In this document: positions 1 to 6,926 of the stretch, piece by piece
Numbering within the stretch: the first letter of the stretch is position 1
Layout of the letters: each line of letters begins with the position of its first letter
From: Deferribacteres bacterium
GTDB lineage: Bacteria > Nitrospirota > Thermodesulfovibrionia > UBA6902
DNA length: 16,995 bases
Reading direction: 5' to 3'
NCBI GenBank assembly: GCA_013152795.1
Contig: JAADFS010000035.1
Location: 1-16,995, forward strand
Notes under the pieces: model-generated
Database searches by the model: none
What the model saw: only the letters and a program-made list of their open reading frames with translations
What the model was told of the DNA's origin: nothing
Position numbers and translations under genes: made by a program

Positions 1-116
1 CCCGTACAACCAAGGGCAAGGGTGTATCTTTCTTTGAAAATAAAGTAGAATATCACGGAGTGGCCCCTACACAGGAGGAGTTTGACAGGGCGGTAAAGGA
101 GATTCACGATGACTGA
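1..116 (+). CDS. Transketolase, N-terminal subunit (3' end only)
   Basis: Only the last 37 codons are present; the first complete codon is at 3 and the gene begins outside the window. The visible residues, including TTKGKGVSFFENK and then EYHGVAPT, match the C-terminus of the thiamine-diphosphate-binding half of split transketolases, where the TKGKG(V) motif follows the ThDP domain. The TGA stop (114-116) lies inside the start of the next gene, an 8-base overlap expected for two subunits made in equal amounts. Together the two subunits would form transketolase, the cytoplasmic enzyme of the non-oxidative pentose phosphate pathway that moves two-carbon units between sugar phosphates. The identity rests on a short tail plus the partner gene immediately downstream. 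Confidence 0.85.
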   Translation, partial: RTTKGKGVSFFENKVEYHGVAPTQEEFDRAVKEIHDD

Positions 117-1107
117 ACTTCATAAAACGCGGCAGAAGGCGCAAGCCTCCGTACCGCCTCATTCAGGGCATGTTACCCAAAGAAAGCCCAAGGCCACGAG
201 AGAGGCTTACGGCGAGACACTGCTTGAGCTCGGCAAAAGACGCCCGGACATTGTAGCACTTGACGCCGACCTGTCGGGATCAACGAAGACGGCCAAGTTC
301 GCAAAGGAGTTCCCCGACAGGTTTTTTAATATGGGGGTGGCGGAACAGGATATGATAGGAACCGCTGCCGGCCTCGCCCTGGCCGGAAAGGTGCCCTTTG
401 CCTCCACATTTGCGGTGTTTGAGACAGGCAGGGCGTGGGATCAGATACGGCTTGCGGTGTGCTACTCAAACACCAATGTAAAACTCGTCGCGACCCACGG
501 CGGCATAACGGTCGGCGAAGACGGGGCCTCACACCAGGCGCTTGAGGATATCGCCCTGATGAGGGCCCTGCCGAACATGATGGTGGTCGTGCCGGCGGAT
601 GCATCCGAGACCGCATCCGCGATCAGCGCTGTGGCGGACCACAAGGGCCCTGTTTATGTCAGACTGGGACGGGCGAAGGTCCCCTATGTCATGCCCGATG
701 ACTACAGGTTTACTCCCGGGAAGGCGTTTGTGTTTCATATCGGCAGGGATGCAACCATTATAGCGGCGGGAATCATGGTGGACATTGCGAAAAAGGCCGC
801 GGACATACTCTCGGGAGAGGGAATCGATACGGGCGTGGTCAACATGTCCACAATAAAGCCGCTTGATGAGGAGACCCTGCTGCGGGTTGCAAAGACATCG
901 GCCCTCATTGTAACAGCCGAGGAACACTCCGTCATCGGCGGGCTCGGCGGGTCGGTCTGCGAATTCCTGTCCGAGAACTATCCGGTGACCGTCAGGCGGA
1001 TCGGGGTCAGGGACACCTTCGGATGTTCAGGCACTCCGGAGGATTTACTGAAGCGTTACGGAATGACGGCCGGCGACATTGTCGAGACAGTGAAGAACTC
1101 TATTTAA
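109..1107 (+). CDS. Transketolase, C-terminal subunit
   Basis: A 332-residue protein corresponding to the pyrimidine-binding and C-terminal domains of transketolase (pyruvate dehydrogenase E1-beta-like fold). The pyrimidine domain begins near residue 28 (KATREAYGETLLELG). The segment FNMGVAEQDM places Glu79 as the expected ThDP-activating glutamate, and HGGITVGEDGASHQ (around 130-145) is the usual family motif. The C-terminal domain runs from about 205 to the end. Relative to typical split-transketolase subunits, about 26 residues precede the conserved start; they are polar and basic and contain no alternative start codon, so the ATG at 109 is kept. It partners with the upstream N-subunit. 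ftsE follows after only three bases, so carbon metabolism and cell division genes appear to be co-transcribed. Confidence 0.93.
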   Translation: MTELHKTRQKAQASVPPHSGHVTQRKPKATREAYGETLLELGKRRPDIVALDADLSGSTKTAKFAKEFPDRFFNMGVAEQDMIGTAAGLALAGKVPFASTFAVFETGRAWDQIRLAVCYSNTNVKLVATHGGITVGEDGASHQALEDIALMRALPNMMVVVPADASETASAISAVADHKGPVYVRLGRAKVPYVMPDDYRFTPGKAFVFHIGRDATIIAAGIMVDIAKKAADILSGEGIDTGVVNMSTIKPLDEETLLRVAKTSALIVTAEEHSVIGGLGGSVCEFLSENYPVTVRRIGVRDTFGCSGTPEDLLKRYGMTAGDIVETVKNSI

Positions 1108-1110
1108 AAC

Positions 1111-1773
1111 ATGATCCAGTTTTCCGGGGTATCAAAATACTATGACGGCGATGTTGTACTGAAAGATATAAGCTTCACCATAGAAAAAGGCGAGCTTGCC
1201 TATATAACCGGCCCCAGCGGCGCCGGAAAAACAACCCTCCTGAAACTCATCTATTGCGCGGAACGCCCGGACACCGGACAGATAGTCGTGGCGGGATGGG
1301 ACGTCGGAAAGCTGAAACAGGGCACCATCCCTTTTCTGAGGCGTAACGTCGGTATAGTCTTCCAGGACTTCAGACTACTCTTCAACAAGACCGTATTCGA
1401 CAATATCGCCCTGGCCTTAAGAATTCACGACATGCAACCGAGGGAAATAAAGGAGACCGTAAACAACGTACTGAAAGACATAAGGCTGAAACACAAGGAG
1501 CATGTTTTCCCCCAGCATCTCTCCGGCGGGGAGCAGCAGAGGATCGTCATAGCCAGGGCCATGGTATCCAGGCCCACGGTGCTTCTTGCGGACGAACCCA
1601 CCGGCAATCTTGACATGGATACATCGAGAAACATCATGGGCCTCTTCAGGGAAATCAATGCAAGGGGCACAACCGTGCTCATAGCCACCCACAACAACGC
1701 CCTTTTTCACGGAACCGGCCGCAGGGTGCTTTATTTGAACAATACGCATATCGAGAAGGAGGCCGTCGGGTGA
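1111..1773 (+). CDS. ftsE: Cell division ATP-binding protein FtsE
   Basis: A 220-residue ABC ATPase. The Walker A motif GPSGAGKTT is at 34-42, the Q-loop at Gln85, the signature LSGGEQQR at 137-144, and Walker B VLLADEP at 157-163 is followed by the D-loop GNLD; the switch histidine lies in LIATHN near 194. The closest family is FtsE rather than LolD, because ftsX follows immediately and a murein hydrolase activator comes after that. FtsE drives conformational change in the FtsX permease at the division site and so controls peptidoglycan hydrolysis. The ATG at 1111 lies three bases after the transketolase stop, and the stop overlaps the ftsX GTG (GTGA), indicating translational coupling. Length is normal for the family. 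Confidence 0.95.
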   Translation: MIQFSGVSKYYDGDVVLKDISFTIEKGELAYITGPSGAGKTTLLKLIYCAERPDTGQIVVAGWDVGKLKQGTIPFLRRNVGIVFQDFRLLFNKTVFDNIALALRIHDMQPREIKETVNNVLKDIRLKHKEHVFPQHLSGGEQQRIVIARAMVSRPTVLLADEPTGNLDMDTSRNIMGLFREINARGTTVLIATHNNALFHGTGRRVLYLNNTHIEKEAVG

Positions 1774-2654
1774 GTACCTTGATATACGCACTTCAGACCG
1801 CCATGAAGAGCATCTGGAATGAAAAGTGGATAAATCTTCTCACGGTTTTATCCGTCAGTATCGGACTGCTGATACTGAGTTCGTTTGTCACGGTGACGCT
1901 GAACGTGGATTCCGCGCTCAAGCGGTGGGCCAAGGGCTTCGGCATGGTCGTGTATCTCGACGAGGATTTAACCGGAAAGGCCGAAAATGAATTAAAGAAA
2001 CTCTTCCTGCAGGACCCCGACATCCTCGAGGTTAGATACATATCAAAGGAACAGGCCGTCAGGGAACTCCGCCTGAGTCTCGGTGAAAACGCCTCTATCC
2101 TGGACGAACTCGATGAGAATCCCCTGCCTTCCTCTTTTGAACTCAAGCTGAAAAGAGAGCTGCTGAAACCGGCCGTTGTAAAGAAAAAGGCCGAACAGAT
2201 AAGCCGCTTGAAGGGCGTGGAAGAGGTGCAGTACGGCGAGAAGTGGCTTTCATCCCTGAATACCTTATCGACGATCCTGAAAACCAGCGCCATATTCCTC
2301 GGCTGCGCGATCCTGGTCGCCATTGTATTCATTACATACAATACGATAAAGATCTTCTTCTACAGAAGAAAAGACGAAATAGAGACGTTGAAGCTGCTGG
2401 GAGCCACAAGGACGTTTATCAGGCTGCCCTTTCTTATAGAAGGGCTGTTCATAGGTATCGCCGGCGGACTGATAAGCGCCGTTGCGCTGTTCGGCATTCA
2501 TTCCATGATATCCTTTAAAGGTGTCGAGATTCTGCCTTCAATCAGGACGCTGATGGTGGCCCCCCCCTTACAGGCATATATATTAATTGTCCTCGTAGGG
2601 GCTGTAATGAGCCTGACAGGCAGTTTTATCGCAGTCGGCAGAATAAGATACTGA
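1770..2654 (+). CDS. ftsX: Cell division permease FtsX
   Basis: A 294-residue membrane protein starting with GTG at 1770, overlapping the ftsE stop. The layout is the FtsX one: a first membrane helix around 22-45 (LLTVLSVSIGLLILSS), a periplasmic domain of roughly 125 residues, then three more helices near 173-196, 220-245 and 270-290. The periplasmic domain contains VYLDEDLTGKAENELKK and a YISKEQAV segment, typical of FtsX. FtsX holds FtsE at the inner membrane and recruits or activates an EnvC-type coiled-coil protein through this domain. That partner gene follows after three bases. No damage or unusual composition is seen. Confidence 0.94.
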   Translation: MSTLIYALQTAMKSIWNEKWINLLTVLSVSIGLLILSSFVTVTLNVDSALKRWAKGFGMVVYLDEDLTGKAENELKKLFLQDPDILEVRYISKEQAVRELRLSLGENASILDELDENPLPSSFELKLKRELLKPAVVKKKAEQISRLKGVEEVQYGEKWLSSLNTLSTILKTSAIFLGCAILVAIVFITYNTIKIFFYRRKDEIETLKLLGATRTFIRLPFLIEGLFIGIAGGLISAVALFGIHSMISFKGVEILPSIRTLMVAPPLQAYILIVLVGAVMSLTGSFIAVGRIRY

Positions 2655-2657
2655 TAC

Positions 2658-3719
2658 ATGAGTAAAGAAAATAAAAGGGGCGACAGGATGTGGAGGCTCA
2701 GGGTCTTGCTTGCCGTGTCATGTCTTGTGTTTTTTATCCTTGCCGCCTTCCCACTGCCGCATCCGGAGGCCGCAAACCCCAAAAGGAAACTCTCTGAAAT
2801 CCGGAAACAGCTTCTCGAAAAAAAGCAGAGGGTGAAGGAAGCCAGGAAAAAAGAGAAATCCATCCTCTCGAGAATTGAGGCCATAAACCGGACCATCGAA
2901 AAAAAACAGCAGGAACTCCGCTATTACGATAAACGCATTGCTGAGACAATGTTAAACATTACACGGCTTTCCAGGGAGATCAAAACACTCAATGCCAAGT
3001 CCCTGAAGAGCAGGCAATACCTGAAAAAACGTCTCAGAATGCTTTATAAAGAGCAATACGGCGGCAATGCCCTTATCCTCCTTTCGGCCAGGGACTACCA
3101 GGACCTTATCAGGAAAAGCAGGTATTTAAGCCTGATTGCCTACCATGACGGCAGGGAAATGAAGACCTACGGCACCAAGATACGGGCGATCAATTCCAAA
3201 AAAAGAAAGATGGAAAACCTTTACAGGAAGCTCGAGACAAACAAGGCCGACGCCCTTCAGAAGAAAAAGGAATTACAGGCTGAGCGCGTCAAAAAGGACA
3301 GGCTCCTTGCAATGATAAGGAGCAAGCGGAGCACGTATGAAAAGACCATCAGGGAGCTTGAGGAGTCATCAAAAAGACTCCGTGAGATGATCAAACGTCT
3401 CGTGAAAAAGAAGATTCCCGCATCGGTCACCGGCAAGGGATTCAGGTCACTGAAGGGCCATCTCTCATGGCCTGTGAAGGGAAGGGTTCTTATTCCCTTC
3501 GGGAGATACAGGGACCCTAAATTCAACATACCGGTTTTCAAAAACGGCATAGAAATCAAGGCAAGACCCGGTGACAGGCCCAAGGCGGTCTCGGGCGGCA
3601 GGGTGGTATATGCCGACTGGTTCAAGGGATACGGCCTGCTGTTGATTATCAATCACGGAGCGGCTATCATAGTTTATATGGGAACCTTTCGGAGATATTT
3701 CACAGGACGGGTGATATAA
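2658..3719 (+). CDS. EnvC-like murein hydrolase activator (apparent frameshift near the C-terminus)
   Basis: As it reads, the frame gives 353 residues: an N-terminal membrane/signal segment (about 11-35), a long charged coiled coil (about 40-260), and the start of a LytM/M23 domain (from about 275). The LytM domain is cut short: after NHG (codon at 3654) the frame becomes AAIIVYMGTFRR and stops at 3717-3719. The missing C-terminus is intact in the -1 frame (separate entry, 3659-3862), which indicates loss of one base near 3657-3658. Restoring it would give 401 residues. Lys295 and Glu299 sit where active M23 enzymes have zinc-binding His and Asp, so the domain looks catalytically dead, as in E. 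coli EnvC, which activates amidases. Met11 (ATG at 2688), preceded by AGGGG, is an alternative start. Position after ftsEX supports the role. Confidence 0.85.
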   Translation: MSKENKRGDRMWRLRVLLAVSCLVFFILAAFPLPHPEAANPKRKLSEIRKQLLEKKQRVKEARKKEKSILSRIEAINRTIEKKQQELRYYDKRIAETMLNITRLSREIKTLNAKSLKSRQYLKKRLRMLYKEQYGGNALILLSARDYQDLIRKSRYLSLIAYHDGREMKTYGTKIRAINSKKRKMENLYRKLETNKADALQKKKELQAERVKKDRLLAMIRSKRSTYEKTIRELEESSKRLREMIKRLVKKKIPASVTGKGFRSLKGHLSWPVKGRVLIPFGRYRDPKFNIPVFKNGIEIKARPGDRPKAVSGGRVVYADWFKGYGLLLIINHGAAIIVYMGTFRRYFTGRVI

Positions 3720-3862
3720 TTAGAAAAGGAGAGGCGGTGGGAACGGTCGGCAAGTCAAGGCTCCTGAATGTTCCCAGCCTGTATTTCGAGATAAGGTATA
3801 AAGGAAAGCCTGTCAACCCGCTGGCATGGCTGAAGAAAGAGAGGAAGAGGGGAAAATATTAA
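3659..3862 (+). pseudogene. Out-of-frame C-terminal end of the EnvC-like LytM domain
   Basis: Reading from 3659 in the frame one base behind the upstream gene gives SGYHSLYGNLSEIFHRTGD, then a segment containing IIRKGEAVGTVG, LYFEIRYKGKPVNPLAWL and a lysine/arginine-rich tail, ending at TAA 3860-3862. This is exactly the missing end of a LytM/EnvC domain. It joins the upstream frame if the bases GG at 3657-3658 were originally GGN, most simply GGG. The expected catalytic and zinc-binding histidines are replaced: Asn in YGNL, and Ser and Tyr in SLYF where active enzymes have HLHF. This fits a non-enzymatic activator. Whether the shift is a real mutation or a sequencing or assembly error cannot be decided here; the intact downstream frame argues for a very recent change or an error. 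Confidence 0.85.
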
Positions 3863-3913
3863 TTATAAATCTGGAGATATATATCCGTGTTTCTCCGGTA
3901 CAAGGGAGGAAGA

Positions 3914-5254
3914 ATGTTCAGGCGCACAACAGCTTTTATATGGATACTGATTATTACCGTTGTATTCGCCGTTATACTGCTTAACAACAACTGGAGCCTG
4001 CTGGAAGATGTCGATGCCGGGCAGGATACCCATTACGAGACTCTGAAGACATTTGCGGAATCCCTTTCACTGGTTAAGAAAAACTATGTGGAAGAGGTAG
4101 ACGAGAAAGACCTGGTTTACGGGGCCATAAAGGGCATGCTCAATTCCCTGGACCCCCACTCCTCCTTCATGACCCCGGAGTTGTTCAAGGAAATGAAAAT
4201 CGACACCAAGGGTGAATTCGGGGGGCTCGGCATACAGATCGGCATAAAAGACAGGATCCTGACCGTAATCGCTCCCATTGAAGATACACCGGCCCACAAG
4301 GCCGGCGTCAAGGCCGGGGACAAGATCATAAAGATAGACGGTGAATCAACCAAGGACATCAGCCTTTTCGACGCTGTTACGAAGCTGAGGGGCAAGCCGG
4401 GCACATCCGTGACGATAACCATAATCAGGAAGGGGCTCGACAAGCCCAAGGATATCACCATTGTCAGGGACATAATAAAGATCAAGAGCGTAAAATGGCG
4501 CGTGATCGATGACGGCATAGGCTATGTAAAACTCACACAGTTTCAGCAGAAGACCGCGTCGGAGCTTCAGAAGGCCCTGGCGGACCTTTACAAGAAAGAC
4601 ATATACGCCCTGATTCTCGACCTCAGAAACAATCCCGGAGGGCTTTTAAAAAGCGCGGTTGATGTATCAAGCCAGTTCCTGCCGGAAGGAAAACTCATTG
4701 TATACATCAAGGGCAGGAGCGGCGACAAGACGGAATTTCCCGCCAAAAACGGCGATCATTACTTTAACCTGCCGATGGTCGTTCTCGTCAATGAAGGAAG
4801 CGCTAGCGCCTCGGAGATTGTAGCAGGCGCACTGCAGGACTGGGGACAGGCGGTGATTCTCGGAACCCAGACATTCGGCAAGGGCTCTGTGCAGACGGTT
4901 ATTCCCTTAAGCGACGGCTCGGCCCTCCGGCTTACAACCGCGAGGTATTACACCCCCAAGGGAAGGTCTATACAGACAACAGGCATAACCCCGGACATAG
5001 TGGTCAGGCTTGAGGCGAAAAACGGCACGCAGACACACCCCGTCATTCGTGAAAAGGACCTGCGCAAACATCTTATAAACGATGTCTCCGGCGAAGACGA
5101 GGGCGGGAAGAAAGACAGCGGCAATAAAGACGGGGACAAAGAACCGGAAGTCGTTCCCTCAGAGGTCTCCGAAGACAATGACAATCAGCTCCAGCGTGCC
5201 ATAGACCTGCTGAAAGGATGGAGAGTGTTCAAGGAGCTGCCGAAGGCAGGGTGA
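3914..5254 (+). CDS. S41-family carboxy-terminal processing protease (CtpA/Prc type)
   Basis: A 446-residue periplasmic serine protease. From the chosen start the order is an N-terminal membrane anchor (about 7-25), a helical region, a PDZ domain (about 100-175, GGLGIQIG...AGVKAGDKI), the S41 catalytic domain (about 195-370), and a charged, probably flexible tail rich in Glu, Lys and Asp. The expected catalytic set is Ser298 (GSASASEI), Lys323 (TFGKGS) and Gln327, with the spacing known from CtpB-type enzymes. ATG 3914 is preferred because AGGGAGG ends five bases before it; GTG 3887 in the same frame would add nine residues with a weaker ribosome site. Such proteases trim or degrade periplasmic proteins, including cell wall hydrolases, which suits its place after ftsEX-envC. 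A hairpin at 5301-5336 follows. Confidence 0.93.
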   Translation: MFRRTTAFIWILIITVVFAVILLNNNWSLLEDVDAGQDTHYETLKTFAESLSLVKKNYVEEVDEKDLVYGAIKGMLNSLDPHSSFMTPELFKEMKIDTKGEFGGLGIQIGIKDRILTVIAPIEDTPAHKAGVKAGDKIIKIDGESTKDISLFDAVTKLRGKPGTSVTITIIRKGLDKPKDITIVRDIIKIKSVKWRVIDDGIGYVKLTQFQQKTASELQKALADLYKKDIYALILDLRNNPGGLLKSAVDVSSQFLPEGKLIVYIKGRSGDKTEFPAKNGDHYFNLPMVVLVNEGSASASEIVAGALQDWGQAVILGTQTFGKGSVQTVIPLSDGSALRLTTARYYTPKGRSIQTTGITPDIVVRLEAKNGTQTHPVIREKDLRKHLINDVSGEDEGGKKDSGNKDGDKEPEVVPSEVSEDNDNQLQRAIDLLKGWRVFKELPKAG

Positions 5255-5286
5255 TAACCCCTTAGGGTATACACCTGAAAGATATC

Positions 5287-5346
5287 AAGATAAAGCTTCC
5301 CCGCCGGGCTGCCTTGCCGCGCCGGCGGTGTTTTTTGCCACTAAAG
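5287..5346 (+). repeat. Repeat family 1, copy A (diverged)
   Basis: AGATAAAGCTT at the left and GCCACT at the right match copy B at 8413-8477 over most of their length, with the middle replaced by a G+C-richer hairpin. Orientation is the same as copy B. The right end reads TTTTTTGCCACT where B has CTTTATGCCACT. Confidence 0.6.
5301..5336 (+). terminator. Probable intrinsic terminator after the ctpA-type gene
   Basis: The arms CCGCCGG (5301-5307) and CCGGCGG (5322-5328) form a perfect 7-bp G+C stem with a 14-base loop, followed by TG and six T (5331-5336). It starts 47 bases after the protease stop codon and lies within a diverged copy of repeat family 1, so the repeat may have been adopted as a terminator. 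Confidence 0.6.
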
Positions 5347-5502
5347 AAAGAGCGGGGCCGCTCTTGAATTCCCGCAACCTTAAGGCAGAACCGAATCATT
5401 CAAGAAGTCTGGAAATTTTAATCATATTCGGCGTGCCGCGGCGCTCTCAGCGGCTGAACAGTTGTTGAAAAAACCTGCTATAATAATTCCTAATCACCAG
5501 GC
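5347..5502. other. Non-coding stretch before cdaA with a dyad
   Basis: No gene is seen here. A perfect dyad AAGAGCGG / CCGCTCTT (5348-5365, two-base centre) sits just after repeat copy A and has no following T run. A G+C-rich block with GCCGC (5435-5439) and GCGGC (5450-5454) could form a small stem directly upstream of the probable cdaA promoter. Roles are unknown. Confidence 0.45.
5455..5484 (+). promoter_or_regulatory. Probable sigma70 promoter of cdaA-cdaR-glmM
   Basis: A perfect -10 hexamer TATAAT lies at 5479-5484. The best -35 is TGAACA (5455-5460) at an 18-base spacing, four of six to consensus. Transcription would start near 5491, leaving only about 12 bases before the cdaA ATG and no clear ribosome site, so the message may be nearly leaderless. 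Confidence 0.5.
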
Positions 5503-6273
5503 ATGAAAATTTTAAGTCAGATAAGATGGCAGGATATTCTTGATATTCTGATTGTCTCGTCGGTAATAATTTACAGGGTACTGCTGATAATCAGGGGCAC
5601 AAGGGCGGCTCAGATGCTTATCGGTCTGGGCGTGCTCTTTCTGGCCCTTCTTTCTTCAAAATATCTGGGGCTTTATACAATAGACTGGATTATCCAGAGC
5701 CTGTGGGCCCAGATCGTGCTGGCTCTCATTATCTTATTTCAGCCCGAGATCCGCAAGACACTTGCCCAGATGGGCGAGACACGTTTCCTTCCCTTTTTCG
5801 CATCTGTGGAAGAGCTGAGGTCCCTTGAGGAAATAGTAAAGGCCTCGGTCGCCCTTGCAAACAGGAAGATCGGCGCATTGATCGTCATAGAGAAAGAAAC
5901 CAGCCTTGATGACTTCACCGAGATGGGCACACAGCTTGATGCCAAGGTGTCACGCGAGCTGCTTTTAAGCATATTTCATCCTTCTTCGCCGATTCATGAC
6001 GGGGCCGTTATTATCCGCGGAAACCGTGTAGTTGCGGCAGGCTGTTTCCTTCCGCTTACACTGACTGCGGATATCTCGAGGTCAATGGGCACAAGACACA
6101 GGGCGGGACTCGGCCTTACAGAGGAGACGGACGCTGTTGTTATAATAGTATCCGAAGAAACCGGCGGGATCAGCACAGCAGTGGACAACAGGCTGCAGAG
6201 AAATGTGGACATGGGGGCACTGAGGGACTTCCTCACGGAACAGTTCGTAAAACCCAAAGAGAAAAAGAAATGA
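5503..6273 (+). CDS. cdaA: Diadenylate cyclase CdaA
   Basis: A 256-residue membrane enzyme that condenses two ATP into cyclic di-AMP. Three N-terminal membrane helices are visible (about 11-30, 36-55, 62-80), with the family hallmark SIRWQDILDIL-like opening (here SQIRWQDILDIL). The DAC catalytic domain spans about 95-235, with DGA at 166-168 (in SPIHDGAVIIRG) and RHR at 198-200 (GTRHRAGLGL), the two motifs needed for metal and nucleotide binding. Length is normal for CdaA. ATG 5503 is supported by the conserved N-terminus although no strong ribosome site precedes it. Its 3' end overlaps the cdaR ATG by four bases. CdaR and GlmM, encoded next, are known binding partners of CdaA in Firmicutes. 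Confidence 0.95.
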   Translation: MKILSQIRWQDILDILIVSSVIIYRVLLIIRGTRAAQMLIGLGVLFLALLSSKYLGLYTIDWIIQSLWAQIVLALIILFQPEIRKTLAQMGETRFLPFFASVEELRSLEEIVKASVALANRKIGALIVIEKETSLDDFTEMGTQLDAKVSRELLLSIFHPSSPIHDGAVIIRGNRVVAAGCFLPLTLTADISRSMGTRHRAGLGLTEETDAVVIIVSEETGGISTAVDNRLQRNVDMGALRDFLTEQFVKPKEKKK

Positions 6274-6914
6274 AGACCAAATTTTTCACTACAAATCTCG
6301 GCCTGAAACTCGCGTCGCTTGTTCTGGCGGTTATTCTATGGTTTTTCGTGATACTGAGCGGACGCTCGCAGATTACAGTGGATGTCCCCCTGGTCTTCAC
6401 GAACCTGCCGTCCGGGCTTGCAGTTGTGGATTATCCGAAGACCGTAAGCATCAGCATCCAGGGACAGGAAAGGCTGATACAGAATCTCCGGCAGGATGAA
6501 ATCAGCGCTGTCATCGACCTCGGCAAGGCAAAGACCGGGAAATTTTTTTATACCCTCTCCAAGGATAACATAAAACTCCCCAAGACGCTTATCGTGACGG
6601 ATATTGACCCGGAAACCGTAAGCTTGAAGATCGAGGCCCAATTGAAGAAAACCGTTCCCGTAAAACCCGCGGTGGTGGGCCTGCCGGAAAAGGGTTTTGC
6701 AATTGTGGACATAACCGTGGTGCCGGAGAAGGTCGTGCTGGAGGGACCCAAGAGCATGGTAAAAAAGATCCGGACCGTCAAAACAGAACCTATCGACATC
6801 AACGGGATAAACACCGATCTCAGGTACAAGGCCAATTTGAACATATCAAACCCGAATATAAAAAAGAATACCAACAAGGTGGAAGTAAGGATATCCGTCA
6901 GACAAATCAGGTAA
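6270..6914 (+). CDS. cdaR: YbbR-domain protein, CdaA regulator CdaR
   Basis: A 214-residue protein with one N-terminal membrane helix (about 11-29, ending LWFFVILSG) and an extracytoplasmic part made of about two YbbR-like beta-rich units (roughly 34-115 and 118-205). Recognisable pieces are DVPLVFTNLPSGLAV, DPETVSLKIEAQLKKTVPVK and VLEGPKSMVKKI. CdaR binds CdaA and adjusts its cyclase activity. It is shorter than the Firmicutes proteins, which usually carry about four YbbR units. The start overlaps cdaA (ATGA), and glmM follows after 12 bases. The assignment rests mainly on topology, YbbR-like motifs and the operon position. Confidence 0.85.
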   Translation: MKTKFFTTNLGLKLASLVLAVILWFFVILSGRSQITVDVPLVFTNLPSGLAVVDYPKTVSISIQGQERLIQNLRQDEISAVIDLGKAKTGKFFYTLSKDNIKLPKTLIVTDIDPETVSLKIEAQLKKTVPVKPAVVGLPEKGFAIVDITVVPEKVVLEGPKSMVKKIRTVKTEPIDINGINTDLRYKANLNISNPNIKKNTNKVEVRISVRQIR

Positions 6915-6926
6915 GGAGAACGCTTT

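Noticed and set aside
3887..3913. GTG 3887 as the start of the S41 protease
   Set aside because: ATG 3914 has a much better ribosome site (AGGGAGG) and begins directly before the membrane anchor.
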